IMG/VR virus record: IMGVR_UViG_3300047497_000210
Coordinates: 1-26,718 of that record
From: a virus
Length of the DNA stretch: 26,718 bases
Strand: one strand, 5' to 3'
The translations under genes and the position numbers were made by a program. The notes under the pieces were generated by a model, which was not told where the DNA came from, did no database searches, and saw only the letters and a program-made list of their open reading frames with translations. Below are positions 1 to 6,899 of the stretch, in pieces. Numbering within the stretch: position 1 is the stretch's first letter; every line of letters begins with the position of its first letter.

Positions 1-5
1 CCATG

Positions 6-24
6 ACCTGACCAGCCCTCAGGT
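6..24 (+). terminator. weak hairpin at the left edge, possible terminator of an upstream gene
   Basis: A six-base stem (ACCTGA at 6-11, TCAGGT at 19-24) encloses a seven-base loop and is followed by a T-rich but interrupted stretch. It could end transcription from a gene left of the window. The T-tract is poor and the stem is short, so chance is a serious alternative. Part of the right arm, AGGTGTTT (21-28), is also the reverse complement of AAACACCT (70-77) just before the first start codon, so another pairing is possible. Confidence 0.2.
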
Positions 25-78
25 GTTTCTCTGTTCTGCGACGGGACAAACCCGGACAACTCAGAACTTAAACACCTT

Positions 79-285
79 ATGAAAAAAACAGCACTCCTTG
101 GGCTTGCGCTCTGCGCGGGCATTCTGGCCGGTTGCGCTTCGCAATTCGGCGTTTCCATCAGCGGCAACGTCGGTGGCAAATCCGGCTCGGTCAGCGTCGA
201 TCATCAAACCAACGGGGTCACAGCCATCTCGGGCGGCTACGGTTCCAACTCCGTCAGCACGGTGGTTGACCTTCCCACGAAGTAA
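79..285 (+). CDS. small lipoprotein (68 aa)
   Basis: This is a short exported lipoprotein of unknown function. The N-terminus is a textbook lipoprotein signal: two lysines after the start, a hydrophobic core, and a lipobox L16-A17-G18-C19, so the mature protein would begin at a lipidated Cys19. The mature part of about 50 residues is rich in Gly, Ser, Val and Asn and has no domain I recognise. It is the first of two adjacent lipoprotein genes that head a lysis-like block. By position it could be an outer-membrane spanin (Rz1-like). However, Rz1 proteins are usually proline-rich, which this is not. The ATG at 79 is the only start that gives a complete signal peptide. No Shine-Dalgarno sequence precedes it. 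Confidence 0.75.
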   Translation: MKKTALLGLALCAGILAGCASQFGVSISGNVGGKSGSVSVDHQTNGVTAISGGYGSNSVSTVVDLPTK

Positions 286-309
286 GTCCGAGAGCCGGAC
301 TGGCCATCT

Positions 310-711
310 ATGAACCTTCCCTGTTTTCCGAAGCAATCGACGAGGCGACCGTTGATCCTCGCGGCCGTCGCCGTGGCATCCGCCACGCTGGTGGCCGGGT
401 GCGCGATCCCGCGACGTGAGGCGAAGAGCTCGCATGTCATCGAGCGTTTCGACAATCGCCCGGATGGCTTGATCTCGCGCGAGGAGTGGACGGACGTGGA
501 AGCGGGCGGGGGCTGGTTTTTTGGAACCGACCCGCAGGTGTCCACTATGGTGGCGATCCACACCAATCAATCCGCCCTCGGCGGCGGCTCGGTGTTTACG
601 GCCGGATCGTTGAGCTCATCCATCGACACCAACCTCGCCAACGACATCGGCGCCACGGGCACGGCGGTGGGAAATGTGGTGGGCGCGGCGGCCAAAGCCG
701 CAGTCAAGTAA
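310..711 (+). CDS. lipoprotein (133 aa)
   Basis: This is a second predicted lipoprotein. Residues 1-31 form a long signal: an arginine pair at 12-13, a hydrophobic Ala/Val/Leu core, and a lipobox V28-A29-G30-C31. The mature chain has a short charged section followed by a Gly/Ser/Ala-rich half ending in an Ala- and Val-rich tail. I recognise no enzymatic motif. It lies 24 bases after the first lipoprotein, and its stop codon overlaps the next start (TAATG), so it is probably co-translated with the coiled-coil gene that follows. Paired lipoprotein and membrane coiled-coil genes in a phage late region suggest a role in disrupting the outer membrane at lysis, but this is inferred from position only. 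A host-surface moron lipoprotein, for example for superinfection exclusion, is the main alternative. Confidence 0.7.
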   Translation: MNLPCFPKQSTRRPLILAAVAVASATLVAGCAIPRREAKSSHVIERFDNRPDGLISREEWTDVEAGGGWFFGTDPQVSTMVAIHTNQSALGGGSVFTAGSLSSSIDTNLANDIGATGTAVGNVVGAAAKAAVK

Positions 712-932
712 TGAGTGGCCATCCTCCGCAAACGCCTTTGCTTGACGCGTCGCTCAAGCAAAAGCTCGCGACCGTGGAAAAAGAGTTGGAGCTGAAGGAA
801 AAAGAACGCGTGTTGCTTGAGAACTCCTTGAGGGACCGCGAGCGCCAGTGGAATGAAGCGATGGCGCGTTGCAGCAAGCTTTCGGCCCTGATCGTGAGCA
901 TGGCGGCGGAAAGGTTTGGTCAACGCCTGTGA
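711..932 (+). CDS. small coiled-coil protein (73 aa)
   Basis: The protein is almost entirely charged helix from about residue 12 to 60, with regular Leu spacing and alternating Glu/Lys/Arg, so a coiled coil is likely. There is no signal peptide or membrane segment, so it should be cytoplasmic. The ATG at 711 shares one base with the stop of the upstream lipoprotein, and the TGA at 930-932 lies inside the GTGA that starts the lipase. This nested overlap is the main evidence that this frame is real. I do not recognise the family. It could be an assembly factor or a regulator of the lysis block. Confidence 0.6.
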   Translation: MSGHPPQTPLLDASLKQKLATVEKELELKEKERVLLENSLRDRERQWNEAMARCSKLSALIVSMAAERFGQRL

Positions 933-1702
933 CACCCTACCAGCCCATCCTAGCCCGCGATTTGTTGTCGGCTTCGGCGGCCGCCTACGCGCCCAGCGGC
1001 AACCTGGTCAAGCGCATCGAGGAGCGTTCGACCGAGACGATGGTGGATATCCGGTGCGGAGAAAAATGCGTCGTCGTCGCCTTTCGCGGAACGGCGGACG
1101 TGCGCAACTGGCTTACCGACCTGGATTGCCAGAAGGAGGAATACGTCCTCATCGGCCATTTGGGACAAACTTCTTCCCGCCTTTGCGGTTTTCACGTCCA
1201 CGCCGGTTTCCTGGAAGCGTGGCTCTCGGTCAAAGCCGATCTGCTCGATTGCCTGTTGGACCATCGCGGCAAGAAAATGTGGATCACCGGGCATTCGCTG
1301 GGAGGAGCGCTGGCGCAACTGGCGGCCCTTGATCTCTTCTTCAAACCGAACGCGCCCTCCATCGCGGGAGTCTATACCTTCGGGCAACCGCGCGTCGGGA
1401 ACGCGGCCTTCGCCGCGTTCTACAACGACATCCTGAAGGACCAGAGCTATCGAGTGGTCCACGCCAACGACATCGTCCCGCGCGTGCCCTGGTTGTTGAA
1501 CAGCTATTGCCACGCGGGCCATGAAGTGTTCTACCCGCCGCCGCGCGACGGCGAGACGCCCTTTATTATTGACCTTGGACGCCTGGCGCATTTGCTGGCG
1601 GACGCTCGGGGGATGTGGCGCACGGTGCGGCACGGTCAGGACGTGCTCATCTCCGATCACTTCGTGGCGAACTACGTCAAACTATTTTCCGCTGTCAAGT
1701 AA
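929..1702 (+). CDS. class 3 lipase-like alpha/beta hydrolase (257 aa)
   Basis: The protein has the hallmarks of lipase class 3 (fungal-lipase-like) esterases. An AFRGT segment at residues 51-55, followed by NW, fits the oxyanion-hole strand. GHSLGG at 121-126 is the nucleophile elbow with Ser123. Asp181 in the HANDIVPRVP stretch fits the catalytic acid, and His244 in DHFVANY fits the catalytic base. Expected activity is hydrolysis of acylglycerols or phospholipids. No signal peptide is visible, so release would need membrane permeabilisation. I chose the GTG at 929 because it overlaps the upstream stop as GTGA; an in-frame ATG at 869 would add 20 unlikely residues. It sits where Mu-like phages carry an endolysin, so a membrane-degrading lysis role is plausible but unproven. 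A metabolic moron is the alternative. Confidence 0.85.
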   Translation: MTPYQPILARDLLSASAAAYAPSGNLVKRIEERSTETMVDIRCGEKCVVVAFRGTADVRNWLTDLDCQKEEYVLIGHLGQTSSRLCGFHVHAGFLEAWLSVKADLLDCLLDHRGKKMWITGHSLGGALAQLAALDLFFKPNAPSIAGVYTFGQPRVGNAAFAAFYNDILKDQSYRVVHANDIVPRVPWLLNSYCHAGHEVFYPPPRDGETPFIIDLGRLAHLLADARGMWRTVRHGQDVLISDHFVANYVKLFSAVK

Positions 1703-2052
1703 TGGAATACTCTGCCGCCCCTAACGAGATCAAAGCGTGGCTGGAATGCCTGGCTTGGTTCAGCGCACTCGTGTTTCTGGGTGTTCATATTTACAAGGCG
1801 TTGAAGGGAAAGCCTGCGCCTGCGCCACAACCTCCGAACGAATCGCTCAAGCTTGAAGTCGAGCAGTTGAAAGATCGCATCACCAAGCTGGAGAAATCCA
1901 GTGTCGCTCTTTGGTGCAAGCTCGACACGGACAAGACGGAAATCCTCAAGGCGGGCGAAGACCGCGCGGTCAAACTCCACGACCGCATCAACGTCATTCT
2001 TTCGGCGGTCTCGGAGCTTCGCGGCGTTGTCAGCCAAATGAACCACGATTGA
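1702..2052 (+). CDS. membrane-anchored coiled-coil protein, holin- or i-spanin-like (116 aa)
   Basis: One hydrophobic segment (about residues 12-32) is followed by a lysine-bounded, Pro-rich linker (about 36-45) and then a charged heptad-like helix from about 48 to 112. This topology, an N-terminal anchor plus a long coiled coil, matches inner-membrane spanin subunits (Rz-like) and also some phage membrane proteins of the holin class. The ATG at 1702 overlaps the lipase stop by one base, so the two proteins are probably made together. With the two upstream lipoproteins it could make a trans-envelope complex. I see no sequence motif that decides between spanin, holin and simple scaffold. Confidence 0.7.
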   Translation: MEYSAAPNEIKAWLECLAWFSALVFLGVHIYKALKGKPAPAPQPPNESLKLEVEQLKDRITKLEKSSVALWCKLDTDKTEILKAGEDRAVKLHDRINVILSAVSELRGVVSQMNHD

Positions 2053-2053
2053 T

Positions 2054-2308
2054 ATGGACCCGAACCGCTTTGTTTCGATCCGCGCCAACATCGCCCAGGT
2101 GTTGAGCCAGTGCGAGCCGTATCTGGTTCCGCTCGGGCAACTCCGCGCCGAACTCAATCTGCAATTGCGGCCGCCCGCGATGTTGGCGGAGTTCGACTAC
2201 GTCATGGCCCGGATGGAGAACGCCCGGCAGGTGATCCTGTCGTCGGTCGCGAATGAAGGAATCAAAGCCAAACTGACCGACGAGGGGCGGGCGGAACTTG
2301 TCAAATAG
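2054..2308 (+). CDS. hypothetical protein (84 aa)
   Basis: This is a small soluble protein without signal peptide, membrane segment or recognisable motif. Predicted helices dominate, with two Pro-containing turns near the middle. It starts one base after the stop of the membrane coiled-coil gene and ends just before the small-terminase-like gene. The position resembles the short conserved genes that precede the packaging genes in Mu-like phages (the gp25/gp26 region), but I cannot show homology. The start is preceded by TTGAT, one base off the TTGAC seen before several other starts here. Confidence 0.6.
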   Translation: MDPNRFVSIRANIAQVLSQCEPYLVPLGQLRAELNLQLRPPAMLAEFDYVMARMENARQVILSSVANEGIKAKLTDEGRAELVK

Positions 2309-2312
2309 ATGT

Positions 2313-2861
2313 ATGCCCAAGCCCAAAGGAATTTGCGAGACGGAGTTGAGCGAAGAGCAGCAACTGAAGCTGATCGACTGGCTGATCAACGAGGCCATCG
2401 AGTATCGGCCGGCGGCGGCGCGGATCGAGGCGGAGTTTGGCGTCAAATGCTCCAAGGACGCTGTCAAAACTTTTTACGACAATGTCTGCTGGCCGCTTGT
2501 CTTGGAGCGGCGCTCTCGTGCGCGGGACCAGGCATCGCGCCTGGAGGCCACCTTGGAAGAGGACGAGCGGATCGAGACGGCGATGTTGTCGCAGCTCAAG
2601 CAACGGGCCTTCGAGATCATGCTGAAACCGAACCCCGACCCCAAGGAGGTCGTGGCGTTGCTTTCAATGGCCTTGAAGGCGCGGGACCAGAAACTCGACC
2701 AGGCCAAGCTCGCCCAGGAGAAAAGCAAATTCGATTTGATGTTGCGGAAATACGAAGACCAGTTGGCGAAGGTGCGCGAGATCGCGACGGCGGCGCAGGC
2801 CAAGGGCGGCCTGACGCCCGAGACGCTGGCCAAGATTGCGGAGGCGGCGAAGCTTTTATGA
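2313..2861 (+). CDS. terminase small subunit-like protein, Mu gp27-like arrangement (182 aa)
   Basis: The N-terminal 60 residues look like a helix-turn-helix module: a short helix ending in an acidic, Leu-rich segment, then a region in which SKDAVKTFYDNV would be the recognition-type helix. The rest is charged helix with strong coiled-coil character and a C-terminal helix. Small DNA-binding proteins of this layout, placed directly before a gp28-type large terminase, are the DUF3486/gp27 class in Mu-like phages. The expected role is recognising the viral genome and loading the packaging motor. I preferred the ATG at 2313; a TTG at 2298 would add five residues and overlap the previous gene. The stop overlaps the large terminase start (ATGA). 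Confidence 0.65.
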   Translation: MPKPKGICETELSEEQQLKLIDWLINEAIEYRPAAARIEAEFGVKCSKDAVKTFYDNVCWPLVLERRSRARDQASRLEATLEEDERIETAMLSQLKQRAFEIMLKPNPDPKEVVALLSMALKARDQKLDQAKLAQEKSKFDLMLRKYEDQLAKVREIATAAQAKGGLTPETLAKIAEAAKLL

Positions 2862-4297
2862 GCGAGATACTGCTCGATAAAAAAGATGACGGCGAGGGTA
2901 GCGCTGCGGCCGTTGCCGACGCACCCCGCCGTCATCCCGGTAACGCCAAGATTGTCCCGCCGGAGACGTTGCTGCTGCCGTTCCAAAAGAAATGGGTGGA
3001 AGACAAGGCGCGGCTCAAGATCGCGGAGAAGTCGCGCCAGATCGGTTGGACGTGGGCGACGGGTTTCAGCCTGGTCATGCGGCAGAGTTTGAAGGACGCA
3101 AAGCATGACGCGTGGATATCCTCGCGCGACGATCTGCAGGCGCGGCTCTTCCTGGAAGACTGCAAGAATTTCGCGACGCTGCTTTCGATTGGAGCGGATG
3201 ATCTGGGCGAGCGCGTGATCGACACGACCAAGAATTCCGCCTACGTGCTGCAGTTCGCCAACGGGAAGCGGATCAATTCGATGTCGAGCAACCCGGACGC
3301 GCAGGCGGGCAAGCGGGGTTCGCGCGTGCTCGATGAGTTCGCGTTGCATCCCGATCCGCGCAAGCTCTACAGCATCGCCTATCCCGGAATCACCTGGGGC
3401 GGTTCGCTGGAGATTTTTTCCACGCATCGCGGCTCAGCCAATTTCTTCAACGACCTCATCGTCGAGATCAAACACAAGGGGAACCCGAAAGGGTTCAGCT
3501 TGCACACCGTCACCCTCCAGACCGCGCTCGATCAAGGCTTCCTGGCCAAGCTTCAAGCGAAGCTGCCGCCTGACGACTCCCGCCAGGCGATGGATGAGGC
3601 CGATTATTTCAACTTCATCCGGGCCGGTTGCGCGGATGAGGAAAGTTTCCAGGAAGAGTTTTGCTGCAACCCCTCGGACGATAACGCCGCCTTTCTCAGC
3701 TACGAACTGATTCAGAGTTGCGAATATAAACCGGGCGAAGCCTGGGAGTCCGAGCGCCGGACGGGCGATTCTCCCAAGGGCGAGTTTTACGTCGGCGTCG
3801 ATGTGGGGCGGGACAAGGACCTGACGGTGATCTGGGTGGTGGAGAAACTGGGGGACATGCGCTTCACGCGCGATGTCATTACGCTTGACAGAAAGGCTTT
3901 CGATGAACAGGAAGATGTGCTCTACCGCATCCTCGAAAAGCCTGGCGTCCGCCGTTGCTGCATCGATCAGACTGGCCTCGGCCGTCAATTTGCGGAGCGG
4001 GCCATCAAACGGTTCGGCCAATACAATGTGGAAGGCATCCACTTCACCGGGCCGGTCAAAGAGGAGCTCGCCTATCCCGTCCGCGCCGCCTTCGAGGACA
4101 AGACCGTCCGCATCCCGAGCGACAAGGTGATCCGGGCCGATCTGCGTTCGATCCGCAAAGAAACCACCGCCAGCGGCAACATTCGTTTCACCGGCGAGCG
4201 GACCAAGAACGGGCATGCGGACCGGTTCTGGGCGCTGGCCCTGGCGTTACACGCGGCCAAGACGCAGGGCGGCGGCTACTGGGGGAAAGTGGTATGA
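2858..4297 (+). CDS. terL: phage terminase large subunit (479 aa)
   Basis: This is the packaging ATPase and nuclease. Residues 58-65, KSRQIGWT, form the deviant Walker A seen in many large terminases. VLDEFA at 157-162 is Walker B followed by the acidic catalytic residue, and STH at 188-190 fits the coupling motif. The C-terminal RNase-H-like nuclease shows Asp315 in GVDVGRDKDLT, Asp370 in CCIDQTG, and Asp455 in the GHADRFWA stretch, which together form the expected metal-binding set. Length is normal for a Mu gp28-like terminase. The ATG at 2858 overlaps the small-subunit stop (ATGA). A longer in-frame open stretch reaches back to 2309, but it is only the shadow of the upstream gene in another frame. 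Confidence 0.93.
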   Translation: MSEILLDKKDDGEGSAAAVADAPRRHPGNAKIVPPETLLLPFQKKWVEDKARLKIAEKSRQIGWTWATGFSLVMRQSLKDAKHDAWISSRDDLQARLFLEDCKNFATLLSIGADDLGERVIDTTKNSAYVLQFANGKRINSMSSNPDAQAGKRGSRVLDEFALHPDPRKLYSIAYPGITWGGSLEIFSTHRGSANFFNDLIVEIKHKGNPKGFSLHTVTLQTALDQGFLAKLQAKLPPDDSRQAMDEADYFNFIRAGCADEESFQEEFCCNPSDDNAAFLSYELIQSCEYKPGEAWESERRTGDSPKGEFYVGVDVGRDKDLTVIWVVEKLGDMRFTRDVITLDRKAFDEQEDVLYRILEKPGVRRCCIDQTGLGRQFAERAIKRFGQYNVEGIHFTGPVKEELAYPVRAAFEDKTVRIPSDKVIRADLRSIRKETTASGNIRFTGERTKNGHADRFWALALALHAAKTQGGGYWGKVV

Positions 4298-4695
4298 CGC
4301 CCGGTTATCTCGATTTCGACGGGGCTCGGAATGCGCTTCGGTTTCCTCCTGGCGCGGGCTGGGCTTCCGTCGATCCCTTTTCCCTTGGCGACCATCATGT
4401 CGGTATTGCGTCGGCGCTGAATCCGCTGGTCAGAATGTACGCCGGAGCCCGTAAGCGCATAAAAGCAGGGTTCAAGGCCGCCAGGGGACTTCGCTTTAAA
4501 ACGGCCCAGGACGATTTGGGCGCGGCCATGAGCCGGAAATCGGCTCTCGACGCCCCACAAGCCCGGCTTCAATGCAATGCAAGCGTATTAAACGCGAAGG
4601 CTGAAGGTCGAAAATGGCTATTTTTGACCAGCCTTGAACCCATCTTATGGCCCCACAACGGGTCTTGTGCCCAACCGATGGGGGTATGGCGGTGA
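4294..4695 (+). CDS. doubtful ORF between terminase and portal (133 aa)
   Basis: An open frame starts with an ATGA overlap on the terminase stop and runs to 4695, ten bases into the portal gene. The translation resembles no family I know. Its second half reads through a series of hairpins and contains codons unusual for this window, such as ATA, TTA and CTA. The first 50-60 codons look more protein-like than the rest. I think a short real gene truncated by an inserted element, or no gene at all, are both possible. If it is not coding, this is about 390 bases of non-coding DNA in an otherwise gapless cluster. Confidence 0.3.
   Translation: MTPGYLDFDGARNALRFPPGAGWASVDPFSLGDHHVGIASALNPLVRMYAGARKRIKAGFKAARGLRFKTAQDDLGAAMSRKSALDAPQARLQCNASVLNAKAEGRKWLFLTSLEPILWPHNGSCAQPMGVWR
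4500..4685 (+). other. structured AT-richer element before the portal gene (possible RNA or inserted repeat)
   Basis: Consecutive inverted repeats fill this stretch. The strongest is at 4597-4635: AAGGCT (4597-4602) pairs with AGCCTT (4630-4635). After a three-base GAA bulge, GGTCGAAAAT (4606-4615) pairs with ATTTTTGACC (4620-4629) around a GGCT loop, with one G-U pair, giving 16 base pairs. Next comes CCCATC (4639-4644) with GATGGG (4678-4683), enclosing CACAA (4654-4658) with TTGTG (4665-4669). Weaker hairpins lie at 4504-4521, 4530-4546 (GAGCCG/CGGCTC) and 4583-4595. Local base composition is more AT-rich than the flanking genes. Candidates are a structured RNA, a packaging-related site, or a mobile palindromic repeat. 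No T-tract follows, so a terminator is unlikely. Confidence 0.6.
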
Positions 4696-6899
4696 ATTTC
4701 GCGCAGGCCATCGAACTTGCTGCCGGGGTGAAACCGGAGTTCCGGGAGGACACCTTTCGCCGCCTTCTTCCCAAGGTCAAGTCCGGGGCGCCGTTCCCGT
4801 TCAACAAGCTGATTCCGTATGACGCGGTGGGCGGCGAACACCTGAACCATCCCTACAAACAGAGCGCCTGGGTGCAACGAGCGATTAAGAAGATCGCCGG
4901 GCCGATCTCGGCCGTTGATCTGAATTTCACGCTGGGCGAAGAAGCGTTCAATGATCCGATCCTGGATGCGTTCTGGGCCAACCCGGCCATTGACGGTTCG
5001 GGACGGATGACGCGGGCGGACTTCGTTGAAGCGAGCATCGGCTGGCTGAAGCTCGAAGGGGAGTTTTTCTGGATCATGGACGATACCTGGCTGGGACCGT
5101 TTCCCAACGCCTCGCGCGTCTCGCCGCTGATCATCGCCCGTCCCGATCACATGCGGCATATTGTCAACAATAGCCAGATCATCGGCTGGGATTACGTGGA
5201 TGCGGGCGGCAAACACATCGCGCTTCTGCCCGAGCAAGTGATCCACTGCAAAATGTGGAATCCCTACGACCCGTTTCGCGGCTGCTCGGAAATGCACGCG
5301 GCCAAGGATGCGGCGGAAGGCGATTTCATGGCGGGCAAGTTCAACAAGAACTTGATGGCGAACAACGGCGACCAGGGCGTTTTCATCGTGGCCAAGGGAG
5401 GGATGCCGGATGACACGCAACGGCAAATGATGATTGACATGATCCGCGAGAAGCGCGAACTCGCGCAACGCGGACAATTCCGGGCGGCGTTTCTCGTGGG
5501 CGACGTGGAAGTGCAGGACCCGAAGATCCACGTGCCGGACGCGGCATTCATCGCCGTGCGCCTGGAGAACCGGCACGAAATCTACATGGCCTTCGGAGTG
5601 CCGCCGAGCATGGCGGACGTGCAGGCGAGCTACAGCATCGGCTCGGCCAGCGACTGGTTCATGCTCATTACCGAGACGTGCATTCCCTCGGGCGGGAAGC
5701 TGTGCAACGCCATTGATCGTGCGGCGCGATTGCAAACCGGCAAGGACGTGCGGTCCGCGTTCAATTGGAACGAACACCCCGTGATGCAAGCGGTACGGCG
5801 CGAGCGCACGGACACGGCGCAAAAGTATTTCCAGATGGGCGTGCCGATGGACAAGGTGAACGAATACCTCGGCCTCGGTCTGCCCAAATACACCGGCTGG
5901 GAACGCGGCTATCTGCCTGCAACGCTGGTCCCGGTGCAGGAGGAATTGCCGCCTCCTCCTGAGGACGATCCGACCCTGGAAGAGCCGACCGGCGATGACG
6001 ACGTGGCGCTCATGCTCAAGGCGCTGGACCCGCTCGAAGGCATGAGGCGAGCCCTGGCTGCGCCCAAGCCGCTGGCGCTCCTGGCGCTGAACGGTTGTTG
6101 CTCTCGCGCGGTGAAAGACGGGTTGCTCGTGCGCGTGGCGACTCCCAAGGAAATGGCGCAATGGCGGGCGTTGCAATTGCAGCGGTCGGCGACGCGACGG
6201 GCCTACATCGCCAAGATCGGCAAGGTTCTTTTCGAGGCGCGGGCGGAAGTCCTGGCGAAACTGGAAGCCCGGCAAAAAAGTATCGAGACAAAATCCGTCG
6301 CGTCGGACTTGATGTTCGACCTGCACGATTTCACCTCGAAGCTTTTCGCCTCGATCCGGCCCGTGACCGAGAATGCGCTGCAGTCGGCCGGAAGCGAACT
6401 GTTCGAGGAAGTCGGGCTCAACCCGAGCGACTTCAGTTATTCGCCCGAGGCCGCGCTGCAATTCGTCAAGGAGCGCGAGTTGAAGCTGAAGAACGTTCCC
6501 CAGGAGATTTCGGACGGAGTGCGCGACACCATCGAGGACTCGCTGGAAAACGGCGACTCGATTGCCGACACGGCGGACGCGGTGCGGGCGAAGTTCAACG
6601 AGATATCCAAGGGCCGCGCGACCGCGATTGCCACCACGGAAACAGGCGTTGCATACGAGTCGGCGCGGGATAAGGCGATGAAAGCGGCTCGGATCGGCTG
6701 GAAGAAATGGTTGACCAGCGGCAACGCCAACGTCCGCCCCACCCATGCCGAGGCGGACGGCCAAATCGTCGCCGTGACTCAGCCCTTTGAAGTGGGCGGC
6801 GAAGAACTCCGCTTCCCCTGCGATCCGCTCGGTTCCCCTGGGGAAGTCATCAACTGCCACTGCGTCTCCGTCCCGAGCACGAAAGGTCCCACCGCATGA
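4686..6899 (+). CDS. portal protein fused to Mu-F-like minor head protein (737 aa)
   Basis: Residues 1 to about 410 look like an HK97/Mu-type portal: an N-terminal helical clip region, an aromatic-rich middle (GWLKLEGEFFW), and a stem/crown section ending in GLPKYTGWERGYLPA. A Pro- and acid-rich linker follows (about 415-445). Helices from about 470 to 600 lead to a C-terminal Mu gpF-like domain (about 600-735) marked by ATTETGVAYESARD, then PTHAEADGQ, a VGGE stretch and the terminal INCHC. In Mu these are separate genes (gp29 and gp30); here they are one polypeptide. The portal is the DNA gate and the motor docking ring; the F-like part would sit inside or at the vertex. I chose the ATG at 4686; an in-frame ATG at 4647 lies in the structured element. 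Confidence 0.88.
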   Translation: MAVNFAQAIELAAGVKPEFREDTFRRLLPKVKSGAPFPFNKLIPYDAVGGEHLNHPYKQSAWVQRAIKKIAGPISAVDLNFTLGEEAFNDPILDAFWANPAIDGSGRMTRADFVEASIGWLKLEGEFFWIMDDTWLGPFPNASRVSPLIIARPDHMRHIVNNSQIIGWDYVDAGGKHIALLPEQVIHCKMWNPYDPFRGCSEMHAAKDAAEGDFMAGKFNKNLMANNGDQGVFIVAKGGMPDDTQRQMMIDMIREKRELAQRGQFRAAFLVGDVEVQDPKIHVPDAAFIAVRLENRHEIYMAFGVPPSMADVQASYSIGSASDWFMLITETCIPSGGKLCNAIDRAARLQTGKDVRSAFNWNEHPVMQAVRRERTDTAQKYFQMGVPMDKVNEYLGLGLPKYTGWERGYLPATLVPVQEELPPPPEDDPTLEEPTGDDDVALMLKALDPLEGMRRALAAPKPLALLALNGCCSRAVKDGLLVRVATPKEMAQWRALQLQRSATRRAYIAKIGKVLFEARAEVLAKLEARQKSIETKSVASDLMFDLHDFTSKLFASIRPVTENALQSAGSELFEEVGLNPSDFSYSPEAALQFVKERELKLKNVPQEISDGVRDTIEDSLENGDSIADTADAVRAKFNEISKGRATAIATTETGVAYESARDKAMKAARIGWKKWLTSGNANVRPTHAEADGQIVAVTQPFEVGGEELRFPCDPLGSPGEVINCHCVSVPSTKGPTA

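Noticed and set aside
2309-2857. In-frame upstream extension of the large terminase
   Set aside because: It lies entirely over the small-terminase-like gene in another frame and reads as Gly/Arg-rich noise; the ATGA at 2858 is the natural start.
4316-4373. Inverted repeat TCGACGG / CCGTCGA as part of the structured element
   Set aside because: Seven-base inverted repeats at this spacing are expected by chance once or twice in a stretch this long, and the segment may be coding.
4569-6860. 763-codon open frame on the minus strand opposite the portal
   Set aside because: It mirrors the portal codons in GC-rich DNA, gives an Arg/His-rich low-complexity product with no motif, and contradicts the clear portal/F signatures on the plus strand.
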